Made by a program: the position numbers and the translations under genes. Of a DNA stretch of 64,000 nucleotides, positions 8,853 to 17,059 are shown one piece after another. The DNA comes from Novosphingobium decolorationis (GTDB lineage: Bacteria > Pseudomonadota > Alphaproteobacteria > Sphingomonadales > Sphingomonadaceae), in the NCBI RefSeq assembly GCF_018417475.1, contig NZ_CP054856.1, positions 2,387,001 through 2,451,000 on the forward strand. The letters are read 5' to 3'. The stretch's first letter is position 1. Each line of letters begins with the position of its first letter. The notes under the pieces were generated by a model. The model did no database searches, was not told the origin of the DNA, and was given only the letters and a program-made list of their open reading frames with translations.

Positions 8853-9613
8853 GCGATCAGACCCCGGAGCTTCTTCTCGCTCACAATCTCAAGGCACTCA
8901 AGCTGCCTACGTGCCTGCGAGAGCACCACAAGCTCGCCCGGCAATGTGCCGCTGAAGGCGTCGATCATATCCGCTTCCTCGCCCGCCTTGTCGAGATGGA
9001 GATGATCGACAGGGAGCGTCGTATGGTCGAGCGGCGCATCAAGGCCGCGCGCTTCCCCGCCGTCAAAAGCCTCGACAGCTTCGACTTCACCGTCATCCCG
9101 TGCTCAACAAGATGCAGGTGCTCGAGATGGCGCGCTGCGAGTGGATCGAGCGGCGTGAGAACGCCATCGCTCTGGGGCCATCGGGCACCGGAAAGACGCA
9201 CGTAGCGTTAGCTCGGACTGGCAGCATGCCAGAAAGGGCTGTCGGTGGGCTTCACCACTGCGGCGGCGCTGGTCAGCGAAATGATGGAGGCGCGCGACGA
9301 GCGGCGTCTCCTGCGCTTCCAGAAGCAGATGGTCGGATACAAACTGCTCATCATCGACGAACTGGGCTTCGTACCGCTCTCCAAGACCGGCGCCGAACTG
9401 CTGTTCGAGCTGATCTCCCAGCGTTACGAACGCGGCTCCACCTTGATCACCAGCAACCTGCCCTTCGACGAATGGACCGAAACCTTCGGATCCGAGCGTC
9501 TCACAGGCGCGCTCCTCGATCGCCTGACCCATCACGTCAGCATCCTCGAGATGAACGGCGAAAGCTATCGCCTCGCTCACAGCCGGGCCCGCAAGGCCAA
9601 AATCAGACCCTGA
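8849..9613 (+). pseudogene. istB: IstB transposition ATPase, frameshifted
   Basis: IstB is the AAA+ helper ATPase of IS21 transposition. The N-terminal part (ELLLAHNLKALKLPTCLREH) is in frame from ATG 8849. A shift near 9095 moves the Walker A segment (GPSGTGKTHVALA) to a second frame, and another shift near 9215 moves the rest (FTTAAALVSEMMEARDER, Walker B LLIIDELGFVP) to a third frame, ending at 9613. Two frameshifts inactivate it. Confidence 0.85.
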
Positions 9614-9626
9614 AAAGCAAGCCAAT

Positions 9627-9675
9627 GCCGGGGGGAGTGGCCCTCGGGCTACGCCCTCACGCCACTCCCCCCGGC
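9627..9675. terminator. Large perfect hairpin after istB
   Basis: GCCGGGGGGAGTGGC at 9627-9641 and GCCACTCCCCCCGGC at 9661-9675 form a perfect 15-bp stem with a 19-base loop. It starts 14 bases after the istB stop and has no T-tract, so it may be a structural terminator or an mRNA-stabilising hairpin of the IS. Confidence 0.55.
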
Positions 9676-9736
9676 GTGTAACACGATGGCCTGGTTTTAC
9701 GCCGCCCCATGGCCGACTTTTGCTCCGCCGTTGACA

Positions 9737-10151
9737 CCGCCTGCGGGTATGTGCCGCGCGAACCGATCCAGCCAGGCGATCGCAGGAGCAGCGCCGCGGC
9801 GAGCGCCCCGAAGGCGAGCGGGGTCAGCAGCGCGCAGGCGGCGGTGATCGACGTCTCGCGGCGGTGGGTCCAGGCGTCGGTGAGGTCAAGCTCGAGGCCG
9901 GCAACGAAGACGAACATCATCACCGCCCACCAGGCGACACCGTTGAGCGCCATCATGACCTGGGGGTTGAACACGAAGGCATGGATCTCGGGGAACCGGG
10001 CGCCGAGCACGCCGGGGCCAAGCAGGATGCCCCCGACGATCTGCACCACGACAAGCGGCGCCCAGTGTTCGGTGCGCAGCAGGCGCCAGACAAGATAGGG
10101 CACGCAGAGGATCACCGTGAGAGCGATTAAATAGACTTCCGAAGTTCCCAT
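9737..10151 (-). pseudogene. Kef-type cation:proton antiporter, truncated by IS21
   Basis: Reading leftward from ATG 10151, the protein shows N-terminal membrane helices of the CPA2 family: SEVYLIALTVILCVPYLVWRLL, then VVVQIVGGILLGPGVLG (the family's conserved GxxLGPxxLG motif), then WWAVMMFVFVAGLELDL. After about 135 residues the sequence runs into the IS21 right end at 9736. The remaining membrane part and any TrkA domain are not found on the other side of the IS, so the gene was cut and part of it lost. Confidence 0.8.
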
Positions 10152-10670
10152 GGTTGGTATGCCGTTCTTCCTGCCCAATTTCGCTTTCGCGCGACATGTG
10201 ACCGGTCTCAGTGTCTTGTAAACGGGAATGCTGTCGTGACATATGATCTTGTGGCATCAGACAAGGGCTCATTCCGATTTTACCCCTTGTCTCCAAATCC
10301 TATCTCCCTTGCTTCCCGTCGAAGTTGGCAAGAGAATCGACAAGTCGAATTTAGCGCAATCTGGCGGGCGTCTGTGATGGCTGCCTTTGGCGTTCTGAAG
10401 TGGTTTCAGCCGTCGACCCTTCCCGGCCACTCAGACGCCGATTTCGCGTTACCAGGTGCGGACGTTCCGCTATCCCGTCAGTTCACCACCAAACCATGCC
10501 AATCTGGCATTGCGAGGTTCGGGTATCGTTCTTAGTGAGATTACCCCATCAGTGCTGGGTGAACCGCCGACTACCCAATTCGGCTTCCACCATTTCCGAC
10601 CATCCGGTGTGGGAAGTGAGCCAACCTGCGTTTTTGAATGTATCGCAAACGGCAAGCCACCAGGCAGTTG
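10152..10670. other. Gene-free stretch with second copy of a diverged repeat
   Basis: No credible gene is seen. Bases about 10400-10500 resemble 7085-7185 (shared core TCAGACGCCGATTT followed by AGGTGCGGAC). Short reading frames across it look like chance. Confidence 0.45.
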
Positions 10671-11372
10671 TCAGAACAGGAAGCCCTGTTGAACGTCGTT
10701 CTGCCGCACATTGTTCGTTGCTGCGCCTTTCACGCAATCCAGGAAAGTCTCGCGGGTGCTGGCCACGTCCATCACGATCCCCCTTCGCGCGAGCGAAACA
10801 CACAGGGCCACCGCGTAGGCCTGACAGTTGATCGATTGTTGCGGGTTAAACTCAATGTCGGTGAACGCGTCATGGGCGAGGATGGGCTTGGCGAGTTCCG
10901 GCCTACTCAGCAGAGCCGTAATGTAGAGCCAGTCATAGAACGCTGTTTGCGGTTCAATAGGCCACTTCTGCTCATCGAACCGGAATTCGGTCAGTTGTCC
11001 AGACTCTCGAAGGCGGGGGTCGCGCTTCGCATCGCGTGACGTCACGTGGAGAAGGTCAAGAAAGGGGCCTCCTCTCTGAAAAACCTTACCGGCCTGGAAA
11101 GCGCATTCGACGCTTACCTGCCGCCCGACGACGGGATGAAAGATCGGCAGATTGAACGCACTGAGAATAATGCCAAGCTGTTCGGTCGATTTGCTCGACA
11201 CTTCCAAGATGGTAGATAGCCCCAGAGTTTCGCTGGCTGCCTCGTGAAGCGAGGCCACCGATTTCTGCTTCTGCGATGCGGAGAGGCCCGGATGCCAGGT
11301 GAAGGGCACCAATTCCGTCCGCACGAAGACAGGTCCATCATTGACGGGAATGAATACTGGCCGAACCGCCAT
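10671..11372 (-). CDS. NADAR-like (DUF6977-type) partner of DarT, putative antitoxin
   Basis: A 233-residue protein encoded directly downstream of darT with a 4-base gap. By eye the central part fits the NADAR pattern: LSAFNLPIF, then RQVSVECAFQAGKVF (a Glu followed by FQAxK, as in the SVEHxxQAxK signature), then TSRDAKRDPRL. NADAR proteins remove ADP-ribose from guanine and act as antitoxins to DarT1. I also recall related DarT-associated proteins under DUF6977. Antitoxin function is inferred from motif and operon; no enzymatic residue was verified. Confidence 0.6.
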   Translation of the reverse strand: MAVRPVFIPVNDGPVFVRTELVPFTWHPGLSASQKQKSVASLHEAASETLGLSTILEVSSKSTEQLGIILSAFNLPIFHPVVGRQVSVECAFQAGKVFQRGGPFLDLLHVTSRDAKRDPRLRESGQLTEFRFDEQKWPIEPQTAFYDWLYITALLSRPELAKPILAHDAFTDIEFNPQQSINCQAYAVALCVSLARRGIVMDVASTRETFLDCVKGAATNNVRQNDVQQGFLF

Positions 11373-11376
11373 CGTC

Positions 11377-13068
11377 TCAATTACCTCTAATCTTGCGGGC
11401 TACGCTGCGAAGCCCGAACAGGCCCGTGCGGTCGGGATGGACGATCGCATTTCGATTGCCAACGACAGACTGCCACCGGGCCAGACTCGCCGCGTCACTG
11501 AAAACGGCTCCCGTGATCGCTGAGGCTGGAATGTTCTCGAAGACTAGAATTTCGGCTTGTACATCAGTTGGATCGCACGGTGCCAATCCTTGCTCTGCTC
11601 GAGTGGGCCGGGCATCGCTATTCACGAAAAGACCAGCGAAGGCCGTGGCGCTTCCCAGTTTTATCCTGTCCTGCTTGCTGATCCGGCTATCCGCAGCGTT
11701 GTGAGCACAAAACGCCACCTCGTTCTTCCAGAGAATGGCCGGATCGAGCGAGAGCACAACCCAGCGCTGCGCCGGATTGGTCATCCGCCAACGATAGAAA
11801 AGCCTCTCGTTCGGATGCGAGACGGAAACGCAGATTGCGTCTTCATGCCCATCGATCCGGTGTTCGTCATTCCAGCGAAACGCAATCCGGTTGGCCTGCA
11901 ACGCCTTTACCGGGAGCAATCCGTGCTGGAAGATGGATGGGAGATTTTCGACCCGCGTAAAATGATAGAGCGAGGCAATTCCCTGCATTTCGCAGATGGC
12001 ACGGATCTGCTCCGCTTCCTGCTTGAAGGGGCTGAGCGGAGAAACCTGAAGCCGCCTATTTTCCGCCAGGGCGGCAGCAATGGCGCCACGAAATGGATGC
12101 TGGGACGCCGGTGCTGGCACAATGTCGGGCGAGGCGGACTTCTTTTCGGTTTGCGCGAAGGCCAATTGCGCGTGGACCGCAGAAGGATCGACACCTCCCC
12201 GACTTTTCGCGTATCGCTCAAACCCTCTTGCAATCGCCGGCTCGTCCAATTTGTCCAGCTTCCGCCAAAAATGCCCTGCAAGGTTTGCATTCGCCCTCAG
12301 CTGCGAACAAACATCATCAAGAAAGCGCTCATGCTTTTCTTTTGCCTGCAGGATACCCGCTTCCACTCCGTCGGCCACTCGCGCGTCGGGATGCCGTGGC
12401 GGGAAACTGAAATTCGGCGGTGCCGAGTGCGCACGCGGAGGAGGTGCAGTTTTCGTCTGCTCTAAGGCTGATGTGAGTTCAGCCAATTTCTTGTCGTACC
12501 GGGCGCGCTTTTCCGGCGTATCGTAAGTCCGATCAATCCGGTCCTGCTCAGCAGCTTGTTTGAGTGCCGCATTCAAAACGGCCTGCTCAGGGTAGGTCGT
12601 ACCAACGACCGCCGATACTCTTTCCTGAATTGCGACTTTGAACTGAACGGCATCCAGCAATTTTTCAGATTTGCGCTGAAGATGTTCCGCGCCAGTCGAG
12701 AGGCTATCGATAAATCCTTCAACCGGAGCCGGCGGGGTCACCGGCTGCGCGGTCTTTGTGCTTCTGCCAGCCTGGACCTCTACCCGGTTGAGCACGGGAG
12801 CCGTGCTCGCCGCGGATGGAACGGACGCGCTTGGGCGATTATCACTGTTTGCCGAGGAGTGACCGCTGCCGCCGCCTCCTGACAAGAGGCCATAACTTCC
12901 CCAAATGACAAGCAATTGCAGCAGAATCAGTGGCGATGCGTAGACCATTACGAACGTGAAGATCGTCCAGCCAATGCACAGCAGTTCAAGTTTGCCTCTG
13001 GCGAGGACACGTACAGCCAAGATCGATAGAAAAATCGCGATCTGAAAGCCAAGGATCGAACCAAACAT
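11377..13068 (-). CDS. darT: Membrane-anchored DarT-type DNA ADP-ribosyltransferase
   Basis: A 563-residue protein. The C-terminal ~215 residues are a DarT (DUF4433) domain: IASLYHFTRVENLPSIFQHGLL, then DAICVSVSHPNERLFYRWR, AILWKNEVAFCAHNAAD, and DVQAEILVFENIP, whose Glu matches the catalytic position. DarT attaches ADP-ribose to a base in single-stranded DNA. Usual DarT is about 210-220 residues; here the N-terminus adds two hydrophobic segments (about 5-23 and 30-62), a Gly/Ser/Pro-rich linker, and a long charged, helical middle part (about 120-330). Anchoring in the inner membrane is inferred. It is first in an operon with the NADAR-like gene. Confidence 0.8.
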   Translation of the reverse strand: MFGSILGFQIAIFLSILAVRVLARGKLELLCIGWTIFTFVMVYASPLILLQLLVIWGSYGLLSGGGGSGHSSANSDNRPSASVPSAASTAPVLNRVEVQAGRSTKTAQPVTPPAPVEGFIDSLSTGAEHLQRKSEKLLDAVQFKVAIQERVSAVVGTTYPEQAVLNAALKQAAEQDRIDRTYDTPEKRARYDKKLAELTSALEQTKTAPPPRAHSAPPNFSFPPRHPDARVADGVEAGILQAKEKHERFLDDVCSQLRANANLAGHFWRKLDKLDEPAIARGFERYAKSRGGVDPSAVHAQLAFAQTEKKSASPDIVPAPASQHPFRGAIAAALAENRRLQVSPLSPFKQEAEQIRAICEMQGIASLYHFTRVENLPSIFQHGLLPVKALQANRIAFRWNDEHRIDGHEDAICVSVSHPNERLFYRWRMTNPAQRWVVLSLDPAILWKNEVAFCAHNAADSRISKQDRIKLGSATAFAGLFVNSDARPTRAEQGLAPCDPTDVQAEILVFENIPASAITGAVFSDAASLARWQSVVGNRNAIVHPDRTGLFGLRSVARKIRGN

Positions 13069-13678
13069 TTACCCACCCCTCGATCAGACAAGCACCATTC
13101 AGCGTCGCCCGACAAATTCCGCGCCGTCCCCCCTTCGTCGATCCGGCCCGCCAAGCTGGAGGCCTATCAGAGGCTTCGCTTCGATGCATTGGCTACGCAA
13201 TATAGCGGAGCGCGCAAGGTCATACTCCATAACGTTTTTTGATTGGTGATCCCGGCTGCCGCAGCCGACCCATTGTTGCCGTTCAGCAGTTTCGTAAAGG
13301 CTTCTAGCTCCGGACGGATAGCTTGCAGATTGTTCACTCACTCCTGACAAACGATCCAGCTAAATTCTGTCTACTGCGCTACGCACGAAGGCACTATGCG
13401 ACCTATCACGTCCCGCCGCTGAGGTGCGAATTTCCAGTTCTCGTAGGCGGCCGAGCAGCTGTCTATGCCTTACTGGTCATCTGAGGGATGCTGCCTTTGA
13501 GCAGACTGGTTAATGCCACTCGATACCAACTGGCGCACTTGGAGTATCGATTGCATAAGATGGAGCTTTAAAAAAGATCCGCCAGCGTTAATAGCATATT
13601 GGCGATTTATCCTTAACGGACTGGGTTTGGTTGGTGGTGAGCCGAGCGCTCAGGGGCTGCGGGACAATCAGGGGGATT
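13069..13678. other. Divergent intergenic region between darT and the csgG operon
   Basis: About 610 bases, A+T-richer than the flanking chromosome, with no supportable gene. It must hold both divergent promoters. A short inverted pair CGATAC/GTATCG lies at about 13520-13550, and the csgG ribosome-binding site (CAGGGGGATT) lies just before 13679. Confidence 0.5.
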
Positions 13679-14623
13679 ATGTTTAAAGTATTTTCCGCGC
13701 GTGGCTGCGCAGCACTTGCGGCTGCTGCATTGATTTCCGGAAGTGGCGACCTCACGGTCACAGAGGCGGCAGCACAAGAAGCTCCAAATGGGGCCATTGG
13801 TTCTGACTTGTCTCTGAAGCGAAAGATTGCCATCGGCCGCTTCACTAACGAAACGCGATACGGCCAGACGCTGCTACGAGATTCCAACCTGGATCCTCTG
13901 GGCAAGCAGGCCGCTGACATCTTGGCCGCATACTTAGTCCAGTCTGGTGATTTCCTTGTCTTTGAGCGGGGAGATATGAGCCAGATTGCAAGTGAGCAGA
14001 AGCGTCTCGGGGAAGGCGACCAATCCATGGTCGGCGTAGATACGCTCATCATCGGGTCAATCGTTGAATTCGGTCGCAGTGAAGACGGAAAGCGGGGATT
14101 TTTGAATCGTGAGCGAACTCAGCGTGCGCACGCGAAGGTCGCCATCCGCTTGGTCGACGTGCGGACCGGCCTTGCATTCCATTCCGCTACCGGCTCTGGC
14201 GAGGCCACCACTGAGACAAAGACCACCCTTGGCATGGGCAGTACTGCACGCTTCGACGGTTCCCTGACGGACAAGGCTTTGTCTGTCGCGATTGAGGATG
14301 TTCTCGAAGAGCTGTCAAACACCATTCAGGCTAGAGAGTGGCGTACAGACATTCTCGCAATCGAAGATGGCCAAGTGTTTGTATCTGGTGGCCCGAGCCA
14401 AGGGTTGCAGAGCGGCGCGCAGCTCAAGGTGATGAAGGCCGGGCGCTCGGTCAAAAGTCGCCAGACCGGGCTTGATATCCAGCTTCCGTCCACGGAAGTC
14501 GCGCAGCTTCAGGTCGTTTCGCACTTCGGCAGTGGGGAACTCGGCGAGGGATCTATCGCCAAAGTGGTTTCCGGCTCTGTTGTCGGTCTCGACGATGAGC
14601 AGATTTATGTGGTGGCAAAATGA
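13679..14623 (+). CDS. csgG: CsgG/HfaB-type outer-membrane secretion protein
   Basis: A 314-residue protein of the CsgG family, whose best-known member is the nine-fold outer-membrane pore for curli. Visible are the family's KIAIGRFTNETRYG start, the LAAYLVQSGDFLVFERGD helix, GVDTLIIGSIVEFGR, and a C-terminal beta-rich part. Unlike E. coli CsgG there is no lipobox: the leader ends in a signal-peptidase-I-like AAAQ/EAP site. I chose ATG 13679 because of its ribosome-binding site. It is first of four translationally linked genes with two or three lipoproteins. Confidence 0.82.
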   Translation: MFKVFSARGCAALAAAALISGSGDLTVTEAAAQEAPNGAIGSDLSLKRKIAIGRFTNETRYGQTLLRDSNLDPLGKQAADILAAYLVQSGDFLVFERGDMSQIASEQKRLGEGDQSMVGVDTLIIGSIVEFGRSEDGKRGFLNRERTQRAHAKVAIRLVDVRTGLAFHSATGSGEATTETKTTLGMGSTARFDGSLTDKALSVAIEDVLEELSNTIQAREWRTDILAIEDGQVFVSGGPSQGLQSGAQLKVMKAGRSVKSRQTGLDIQLPSTEVAQLQVVSHFGSGELGEGSIAKVVSGSVVGLDDEQIYVVAK

Positions 14624-14943
14624 CGATTCAACCTAAATCACGCCTGCTCCGTTGGGCATTTGCTTTTGCGACCCTCACTGCGCTTTCTGCTTGCGGGATG
14701 AGCCCTCGCCACGATCTGGTGCGAGGAACGAAAGCGTCCGCGGTCGAGGTCATCGACGCTCCCAAAGGGGCCCTTGTCGTGATCGATGAAAAAGCCGTTC
14801 CGGTCGACAGCAAGGGGCGGGCGCTCATTTCCGTTCAGGACGGATGGCATGATGTCGACGTGATGAGTGGCGGCGATGTTGTTCACCACCAACGCGTCTT
14901 TCTTCAGGACGGATCGCACAAGATTATCGATCTGGTTCCCTAA
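14620..14943 (+). CDS. Small lipoprotein in the CsgG operon
   Basis: A 107-residue protein whose start overlaps the csgG stop (ATGA). The leader ends TALSAC, a clean lipobox, so the mature protein starts at about Cys25. The remainder (VEVIDAPKGALVVIDEKAVPVDSKGRALISVQDGWHDVDVM) looks like a small beta-rich domain resembling a PEGA-type carboxypeptidase-regulatory fold. No specific family is recognised. It may supply the membrane anchor that this CsgG lacks. Confidence 0.75.
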   Translation: MTIQPKSRLLRWAFAFATLTALSACGMSPRHDLVRGTKASAVEVIDAPKGALVVIDEKAVPVDSKGRALISVQDGWHDVDVMSGGDVVHHQRVFLQDGSHKIIDLVP

Positions 14944-14986
14944 GCCGGGTGGGCGACAGGGCTTCTAAGAAACTAGGGGGCAATTC

Positions 14987-15337
14987 ATGAAGTTGGTGCC
15001 GATTGTAGGCGCTGCGTTTTTGCTTGTTGGCTGCGCAGGGCAAAAGACAATGTACGAGTGGGGTAGCTACCAGCCAGCACTGGTAAACTACGCAAAGAAT
15101 GCAGATAAGACTGCGTTCGAAAAAGAACTTCGCGAAACCATCGCCAAGGCTGAGAAGAAGGATCGCGTTCCGCCGGGCGTTTACGCGGACCTTGGCTACC
15201 TGCTTATGGAGCAGGGAAAAGGCGCCGAGGCAGCGACCTACTTTGTAAAAGAACGCGAACGTTTCCCGGAATCCGGCGTTTTTATGACCAAACTTATTGC
15301 TGGGGCTGAAAGTCAGTCAGAGGAGACTGCGCAATGA
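14987..15337 (+). CDS. DUF4810 lipoprotein
   Basis: A 116-residue lipoprotein (lipobox LVGC, mature from about Cys16) with the DUF4810 signature MYEWGSYQPALVNYAKNAD near the start, followed by TPR-like helices (PPGVYADLGYLLMEQGKGAEAATYFVKERERFPES). Members of this family are normally found beside CsgG and GNA1162 genes, as here and in Neisseria. It probably sits on the inner face of the outer membrane. Its stop overlaps the next start by four bases. Confidence 0.85.
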   Translation: MKLVPIVGAAFLLVGCAGQKTMYEWGSYQPALVNYAKNADKTAFEKELRETIAKAEKKDRVPPGVYADLGYLLMEQGKGAEAATYFVKERERFPESGVFMTKLIAGAESQSEETAQ

Positions 15338-16110
15338 AGCGGCTACTCGCCATTGCCGCACTTGCGGCCACGCCGCTGCTTGGTGCTTGTGCCGGAAACG
15401 CGCCTCCGTCGAAGGACTACACCGCCTATTACGCTCAGCAACCAGCCTCAATTCTCGTTGTTCCTGTGATCAACAATTCGAACGAGGTCGATGCCTCCGA
15501 CTTGTTTTTTGCCACGATGGCTGCACCTCTGGCCGAGCGCGGATATTACGCCTTTCCAACCAATGCCATCAAAACCCTCATGCAGGCAGAGGGGCTAGGC
15601 GACCCTGGTTTCGTTCATCAGGCAAAGGCACAGGATCTGGCAGGGTTGTTCGGGGCCGACGCAGTTCTTTATGTAGAAGTGCTTGACTGGAGCTCGAAAT
15701 ATCAGGTCATCTCGTCGTCGATCGAGACTGAGTTCCTTTACACTCTCAAGTCAGGCCGCACTGGCGAGGTGCTCTGGCAAGATCAACAGGAGTATGTTTA
15801 CGCTCCGAACTCGTCGTCTGGCAACATTTTCGCCGATTTGCTCGCAACAGCAGTTACTGCTCTAATCAACAATACCAGATCTGATTTTACTCCGATGGCG
15901 ATGCAAGCAAATCTGGCTGCTCTGTCTGCACCAGGTCAGGGCCTGCCTTTCGGTGAACGTAATCCACTTTCACGGAACAACCGTAAGTCTTGGCCCGCGA
16001 CCGGCTCAGGCCTTCTGACGGATTCCCGTCAAGAAGCTGTTGCCGCACCCGGCTTGCTCGCTCCTAAGGCGGAGGAAGTCAGTACTACTAAGGACGCTGA
16101 AACGAAGTAA
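15334..16110 (+). CDS. GNA1162/DUF799 family lipoprotein
   Basis: A 258-residue lipoprotein (lipobox LGAC). It shows the DUF799/GNA1162 core: PASILVVPVINNSNEVDASDLFFATMAAPLAERGYYAFPTN ... LFGADAVLYVEVLDWSSKYQVISS. The fold resembles the TolB N-terminal domain. The last 60 residues are a Pro/Ala-rich tail unlike the usual family end. It completes the CsgG, DUF4810, GNA1162 set that forms an uncharacterised outer-membrane system. A strong hairpin follows ten bases after the stop. Confidence 0.87.
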   Translation: MKRLLAIAALAATPLLGACAGNAPPSKDYTAYYAQQPASILVVPVINNSNEVDASDLFFATMAAPLAERGYYAFPTNAIKTLMQAEGLGDPGFVHQAKAQDLAGLFGADAVLYVEVLDWSSKYQVISSSIETEFLYTLKSGRTGEVLWQDQQEYVYAPNSSSGNIFADLLATAVTALINNTRSDFTPMAMQANLAALSAPGQGLPFGERNPLSRNNRKSWPATGSGLLTDSRQEAVAAPGLLAPKAEEVSTTKDAETK

Positions 16111-16120
16111 TTTAAAGAAA

Positions 16121-16161
16121 GCTGCATCCCGGTAGTGTCCTTGCTACTGTCGGGATGCAGC
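16121..16161. terminator. Hairpin terminator after the csgG operon
   Basis: GCTGCATCCCG and CGGGATGCAGC (16121-16131 and 16151-16161) form a perfect 11-bp stem, with TAG/CTA extending inside. No long T-run follows, so Rho-independent action is uncertain. It lies between the operon and the IS66 insertion. Confidence 0.6.
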
Positions 16162-16289
16162 GATGCTCAAGTGAAATATCTTTGCGTCCTCCGCCGGCCA
16201 AAATGTACCCATCCGGTGAGCCCCGCCTTGTCCGGTGAGTGAACGACCGGTCTTAAGAGCGCTCGTATGAGCGAGCTTAGGAGCGCAGC

Positions 16290-16658
16290 ATGGGGCAGAT
16301 TACGGTGATGACGGGGCCGGAGCGGCGGCGTCGGTGGCGGGACGAGGAGCGCTTCAAGATCCTGGCCGAGGCCTTCGCGCCGGGCGCATGTGTCGCGGAC
16401 GTAGCCCGGCGGCGGGACGTATCGACCAGCCTGATCTACACCTGGCGGCGCAATCTGCGACGCGAACAAGCCAAAGGGGCATCCCTTCCGATGGTGGAGG
16501 CAGCCTTTGCCCAGGCGGTCCTCACTAAGGACGAGAAGGTGGACGGCTGTGATCGCTGCGGCGTGATCACCGTCGAACTGGGCGAAGGTCGGCGCGTTCG
16601 CATTTCGGCCGAAGCTCCCGCTGCACTGGTCACCGCGACCTTGAAGGCGCTGCGGTGA
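16290..16658 (+). CDS. tnpA: IS66 TnpA (helix-turn-helix accessory protein)
   Basis: A 122-residue IS66 Orf1-type protein. It starts MGQITVMTGPERRRRW and has a helix-turn-helix (FKILAEAFAPGACVADVARRRDVSTSLIYTWRRNL), then an acidic hinge and a short beta C-terminus (RRVRISAEAPAALVTATLKAL). It is needed for transposition together with TnpB and TnpC, though its mechanism is poorly known. It appears intact, and its stop overlaps the tnpB start (GTGATC, 4 bases). Confidence 0.9.
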   Translation: MGQITVMTGPERRRRWRDEERFKILAEAFAPGACVADVARRRDVSTSLIYTWRRNLRREQAKGASLPMVEAAFAQAVLTKDEKVDGCDRCGVITVELGEGRRVRISAEAPAALVTATLKALR

Positions 16659-16995
16659 TCCCAGCGGGCGCGCGGGTGTGGATCGCCATGGGGCACACGG
16701 ACATGCGCAAAGGGATGCAAGGGCTGGCCTTGCAGGTCCAGCAGGGCCTGAAGCGCGATCCGCATGGGGGCGACCTGTTCGTGTTTCGCGGACGGACGGG
16801 ATCGCTGATCAAGATCATCTGGCACGACGGGATAGGCATGTCGCTCTATTCCAAGCGGCTCGAGAAGGACGCTTCGTGTGGCCCTCGGCGAAGGACGGGA
16901 TCGTCTCGCTGACCAACGCGCAATTGTCCTGCCTGCTGGAAGGGATCGACTGGCGTAACCCGCAGTATTCCTGGCGCCCGCAGAGCGCCGGATAG
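16655..16995 (+). pseudogene. tnpB: IS66 TnpB, single frameshift
   Basis: The first part matches IS66 Orf2 proteins (VWIAMGHTDMRKGMQGLALQVQQ ... DLFVFRGRTGSLIKIIWHDGIGMSLYSKRLE). Near 16870 one base is missing, so the frame runs out at 16912. The expected ending (GRFVWPSAKDGIVSLTNAQLSCLLEGIDWR) continues in the next frame to 16995. Restoring one G would repair the gene. Decay or a sequencing error could both explain it. Confidence 0.85.
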
Positions 16996-17059
16996 ACCAG
17001 CCACTTTCTTCGCCTTCCGGCGCATTTTCGGCTTCAATGCTGCGCCGATCTGTGATTCC

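Larger units (their letters stand above)
7244..9736 (+). mobile_element. IS21-family insertion sequence, decayed
   Basis: The element encodes istA and istB in the IS21 order. Its right end, read inward, begins TGTCAACGGCGGAGCAAAAGT; the left end begins TGAGAACGGCGGAGCAATATT, so the ends are imperfect inverted repeats starting TG. Multiple short repeats of the GGGCGGCGTAAAA type lie just inside both ends, as in IS21 relatives. No convincing target duplication is visible. The right end cuts an antiporter gene. Both transposition genes carry frameshifts. Confidence 0.8.

Noticed and set aside
9737..10151. Functional short antiporter
   Set aside because: The family needs 10 or more membrane helices; only the first few remain before the IS21 end.
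11557..12465. 302-codon plus-strand frame opposite darT
   Set aside because: It lies wholly within the darT coding region on the other strand, has no domain and no ribosome-binding site; the darT frame has clear family motifs.
13679..16110. Curli assembly locus
   Set aside because: CsgG is present but no CsgA/B-type amyloid repeats, CsgE or CsgF are found; the DUF4810 and GNA1162 neighbours mark a different system.
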